Of a stretch of DNA of 64,000 nucleotides, positions 60,663 through 64,000 are shown piece by piece. This DNA is from Allium sativum (lineage: Eukaryota; Streptophyta; Magnoliopsida; Asparagales; Amaryllidaceae), in assembly GCA_030737875.1 (NCBI GenBank), contig CM060918.1, positions 774,994,552 to 775,058,551 of the forward strand. Direction: 5' to 3'. Made by a program: the position numbers and the translations under genes. Below the pieces are notes generated by a model, which was given only the letters and a program-made list of their open reading frames with translations, made no database searches and had not been told where the DNA came from. Each line of letters starts with the position of its first letter. The stretch's first letter is position 1.

Positions 60663-63600
60663 ATGACTAAATAAAAGAATGAGGGAGATCGACAAATGAA
60701 TAGAAAGTAGAACTGTAAGTATCAGAGTAACCATAACAATTTTTGGTACACCTATCTTTAGTGTATTCATATATTATTTTCAGTATTAAGTTGCCATCCC
60801 CTGTTTTCGTTTGAACCCACGTCCCAATTATATCAAACATGACTGTAGCAGTTGCGGATGTGTAATTTTTGCACACTGTTTATTTTATTCAACCGAATAG
60901 CCTGTACTCTATATTCCTACCCTGTTCTATGCCATCCTGTATTTGTGATGAGAAAGCCATTGAAACTGTGCATGAGAAGCCACAAAAACCGTGTGTGTCA
61001 AGCAATTTTAATGATATGCCCCTCACGTTGCTCCTGCTTTAAATACTGACATTCATCTTTCTGATTCAAAAAAGAAAAATCAAAGCTAACTTTATTTTCA
61101 CCCTTTTAAATAAAACCACCGGTAGTTCCTTTCTTCTTTGCATAAACAACCGCAGTTTTCCACAAAATACATAAATTTAAATCCTCAATAAAATTATTCA
61201 AAGTTCGATTCATTAAACTCGGTGTCTAAAGAGCTTCATGAGGGTATATTCTATTTTTGGGTTCAGATATTTTTTAGTCGCACTAAATGCTTCCATTGTC
61301 GACTAGGGGAGAATCTTGGGTTGCGATTGAGGAAGACGAAGGTGTTTTTAGAGGTAGGCGAGTTGCGATGGTCAGCGGGTGGCAACGACGGAAAGTAAGA
61401 GTCCATGTCGAGCTGCTGTGTGGCTTTTAAACCTGGAAAAAGAGGATGATGATCATGTTAGATTGATGTAGGGGTTGGTTATTGGTAAGGGGAGGACGGG
61501 CTTTCAATGGTGACTGCATGCGAGTTGAGTTATGGCCCTCTGGGGTTGTGAAGGTGTTGAGCAATAGTTTTTTTAAAAGGGGTCATGGCGAGCGCGTTGA
61601 GCGAGCCTTGGTGTGGTATGGGAATACTTGAAGTCGCGAATCCCTGTAGATGATGTAACACAAGGTTGGTCTAAACATGGACTAAGGAAGTTTAGAGAAG
61701 GTGTTTGAACGTTTGGTGTTGGTTTTCTGAAATTGGAAAGTAACGTTAGGAGGAAGGCTTAAAGTAAGAGACCGTGAACTAGGTTCCACCAAGAAGCAAT
61801 ATGTGTGTATGGGTGATAATCATGGAGAGGAGATGAAACGAACTCGCAGTAGTGGGGGAGGAGTTTCGACGGGACAACATATTTTTGAATCTGGAAGTAG
61901 CACGGCAAGGGAAGGAACAAGGGAGTTGTAGCCAAGAGAATGGAAGAAGTAATGTTCATCGTGATAGGTACGGTTGGAGCTTTTGGGGTGGAGACGATTA
62001 AGGTTGCAGCAATATTGAAATGAAGAAGAAACGTTACGAGAAGGGTTAGAAGGAAGTGTGAATTACTATGTATTTGACTTAACCAATGCATGGTAAATGG
62101 AATTAGTTGGCGATTAAGGGTGGAGTTTGTTTTGGCTTTGTGGAAAAACACTGAAGCTTGAAGCATGATGAAGACGATATAGCAATGGCCAATGAAGAGT
62201 TCTCGTGCGAGAAGTACCAAGTGCAAAGAGTGTTAGCAGTAACAAAACGTGGGTTAAAAATCAATAAGGTTAATTAATTTTTAAGTTAATATTAATGAAA
62301 TTTAATTTAATTATAACTTGTATTTACCATAACTCATCCGTTCGTGAACAGAACCAGACGAAACTGGTCACATTAGGATCGTAATAATGACATCTTCATT
62401 GTGGCACTAATGTGGCTAAGAACCGAGCCATTGGAATTTCGTAGAAAAATTAAATGCCTATTTGATTTTAAAACGAAAACGAAAGCAGAATCGTCAACTG
62501 CAAAACAAGGTGAAAACCCACTAACTTTGACTCGTTTATATTTTTATATAAACAGGTTTTAAATTTACTTTGAGTAATTTTATAATGTGTGATGGTTATT
62601 TAGATGAATGATTGATAGAATTGGCCGAAACGGTTGATATAGTTATATCATTGATCAATTATTAATTCTCTTCACCATGATATTTCATATTAATGTGAAA
62701 TTAATATTATTGATGTTGATTAAAATCTGTGAATGCAGGGAAACAGGTTGGAAGGATCGAACTGGATTCCTCAACATTTTATTTATTGTTTTATTTATTT
62801 ATTTATTGTGATATATGATGTGATATATGATCGATAATTGATCATGTGTTGTTTGAATTACCCTGACCCTAAAATTTTGGTATTTTAAATACCATAAAAT
62901 ATTTCGAATATAAAAAAGGAAAATTAAGATTTTAAAAGGAAATTTATTTTCCAAAATAGAAATTAAATTTCGAAAGGACCTGAAAATAGAAACTTGTTGA
63001 TTATGATGAGTTTAAAAATTAAGTGAATTATTTATCGTTGGATAAATTGAAATGTAAGAAGTTTTGAATATAGAAAACGGAAATCAGTTTTGAAATCGAT
63101 ATTTGTGTTTGAATTTGAAGTTAGCAATTATAAAGGCAATTATAAACGAAATTTTAAATGAATAAAATAAAAAGAAATGAGATTTATATGAATAATTCTG
63201 AATTGAAATTATTTAAAAAAAAATGGGTTTAAGATAGTATTTATAAGTATGAAATCAAACTGTATATAAAAGAAATATATTCGCGATTAAAGTGAATAAT
63301 GGGTTAAAGCAAATATTTTGCAAACGAAATATCTATAAAGGTAATTTATATTGGAAATCTGAATTCAAATTGGAACTTGAATTAGAAAGGGAAATGGATA
63401 ATCGTTTTAAAAGAAATGATGAGTTTTATTCCAAATTACATAATATAAAATGAAGTGTGATAACGTTTTGTAGACTAGAATGGTTATAAAGGAATTTGGT
63501 AATGATTTGGAAAGGATAAATTCAAAGGTGAATTTGGAATATGAATTAACGTGAAATGCTAGATAAATTCTGAAGTTCGGAGTATAAATCGAATATAGAT

Positions 63601-64000
63601 TTTCGAGAGAGAGTTATTTATTGGAATTCGGTTATATCGAATTTAGGGAAATAGTTATTTTTACTTTCTGTTTTGAATCAAATTTAATTATTTAAGTATT
63701 TATTTATTTACTTACTAATTTATTTATTGAAATTAATAAATACAAGTTATATTTTTATATACCAAATATTTGGAAACAATGATTATAAAGCTACCGTTAT
63801 AATTAATGTTTTATAAATCTAAACGCGATTTTAACGCTAGCATTATAATAAATGTTTTATAAATCAAATATTTGGAAACATCGATTTATAACGCTACCAT
63901 TATAATCAATGTCTTTCGTAAAAGAAGTGGATTGTTAGATTGAATCTGAGAGTCGCATAAGCAATGTTTTGTTTGAAGTTGTGAGCTTTGACTATTTCAA

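Larger units (their letters stand above)
58647..64000 (+). mobile_element. D2: D-family LTR element, opposite orientation to D1, runs off the window
   Basis: It begins TGTAACGACCCAG at 58647. Its contents mirror D1 from 58074 leftwards: the promoter-end block with 'aagttatgtccaaatcaaa', then a less AT-rich block (about 61200-62230), then 'gaaacaggttggaaggatcga.ctggattcctc' (62735..62785), then AT-rich stem-loop repeats. It is interrupted by a hAT element. A 155-codon minus-strand frame at 61759..62226 shows no recognisable domain. Confidence 0.5.

Overview
This window is plant nuclear DNA and consists almost entirely of LTR retrotransposons inserted into one another. I see no intact host gene, tRNA or rRNA. 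The signs of a plant genome are TG...CA LTRs with 5-bp target-site duplications (TSDs), primer binding sites complementary to the 3' end of initiator tRNA-Met (TGGTATCAGAGC), Ty3/Gypsy gag-pol polyproteins ending in a chromodomain-like motif, and a hAT-type DNA transposon with an 8-bp TSD. The AT-rich, gene-free setting suggests pericentromeric or other heterochromatin. I cannot name the species.

The nesting can be read from the TSDs. The outermost recognisable element, D1 (1799..58074, minus strand, TSD CATGT), is an old, diverged LTR element. It was split by C1 (3891..53689, minus, TSD TCCAT/TCCTT). The 3' LTR of C1 then received three more insertions: A (3902..14713, minus, TSD GACCC), B (14925..26247, plus, TSD TGAAA) and C2 (27060..40797, plus, TSD GCTCC). 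C1's own undamaged 5' LTR (47042..53689) gives the empty-site sequence for all three. Outside D1 lie an LTR end (1..693), an inverted relative of it (about 58190..58646), and a second D-type element in the opposite orientation (D2, from 58647 to the window edge) that carries a small hAT transposon (59773..60654).

A and B are related autonomous-type Ty3/Gypsy chromoviruses (Tekay/Del-like) with LTRs of about 3 kb. A is young: its LTRs are nearly identical and its gag-pol is a single frame of 1,478 codons broken by one TAG between reverse transcriptase and RNase H. B has a gag-pol ruined by several stops and frameshifts.

C1 and C2 are the unusual part. They are two copies of one family with enormous LTRs (6.3-6.6 kb) around an internal region of only about 1.03 kb that has no detectable gag or pol. 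Their LTRs contain a TATA box, a GC-rich leader ending in a splice-donor-like site, an array of short AT-rich palindromes, and several repeated stem-loops whose arms show compensatory differences between copies. The inferred transcript would be almost wholly noncoding and highly structured, copied in trans by a chromovirus. The termini, primer site and polypurine-tract region resemble those of A and B, which makes an A/B-like element a reasonable helper.
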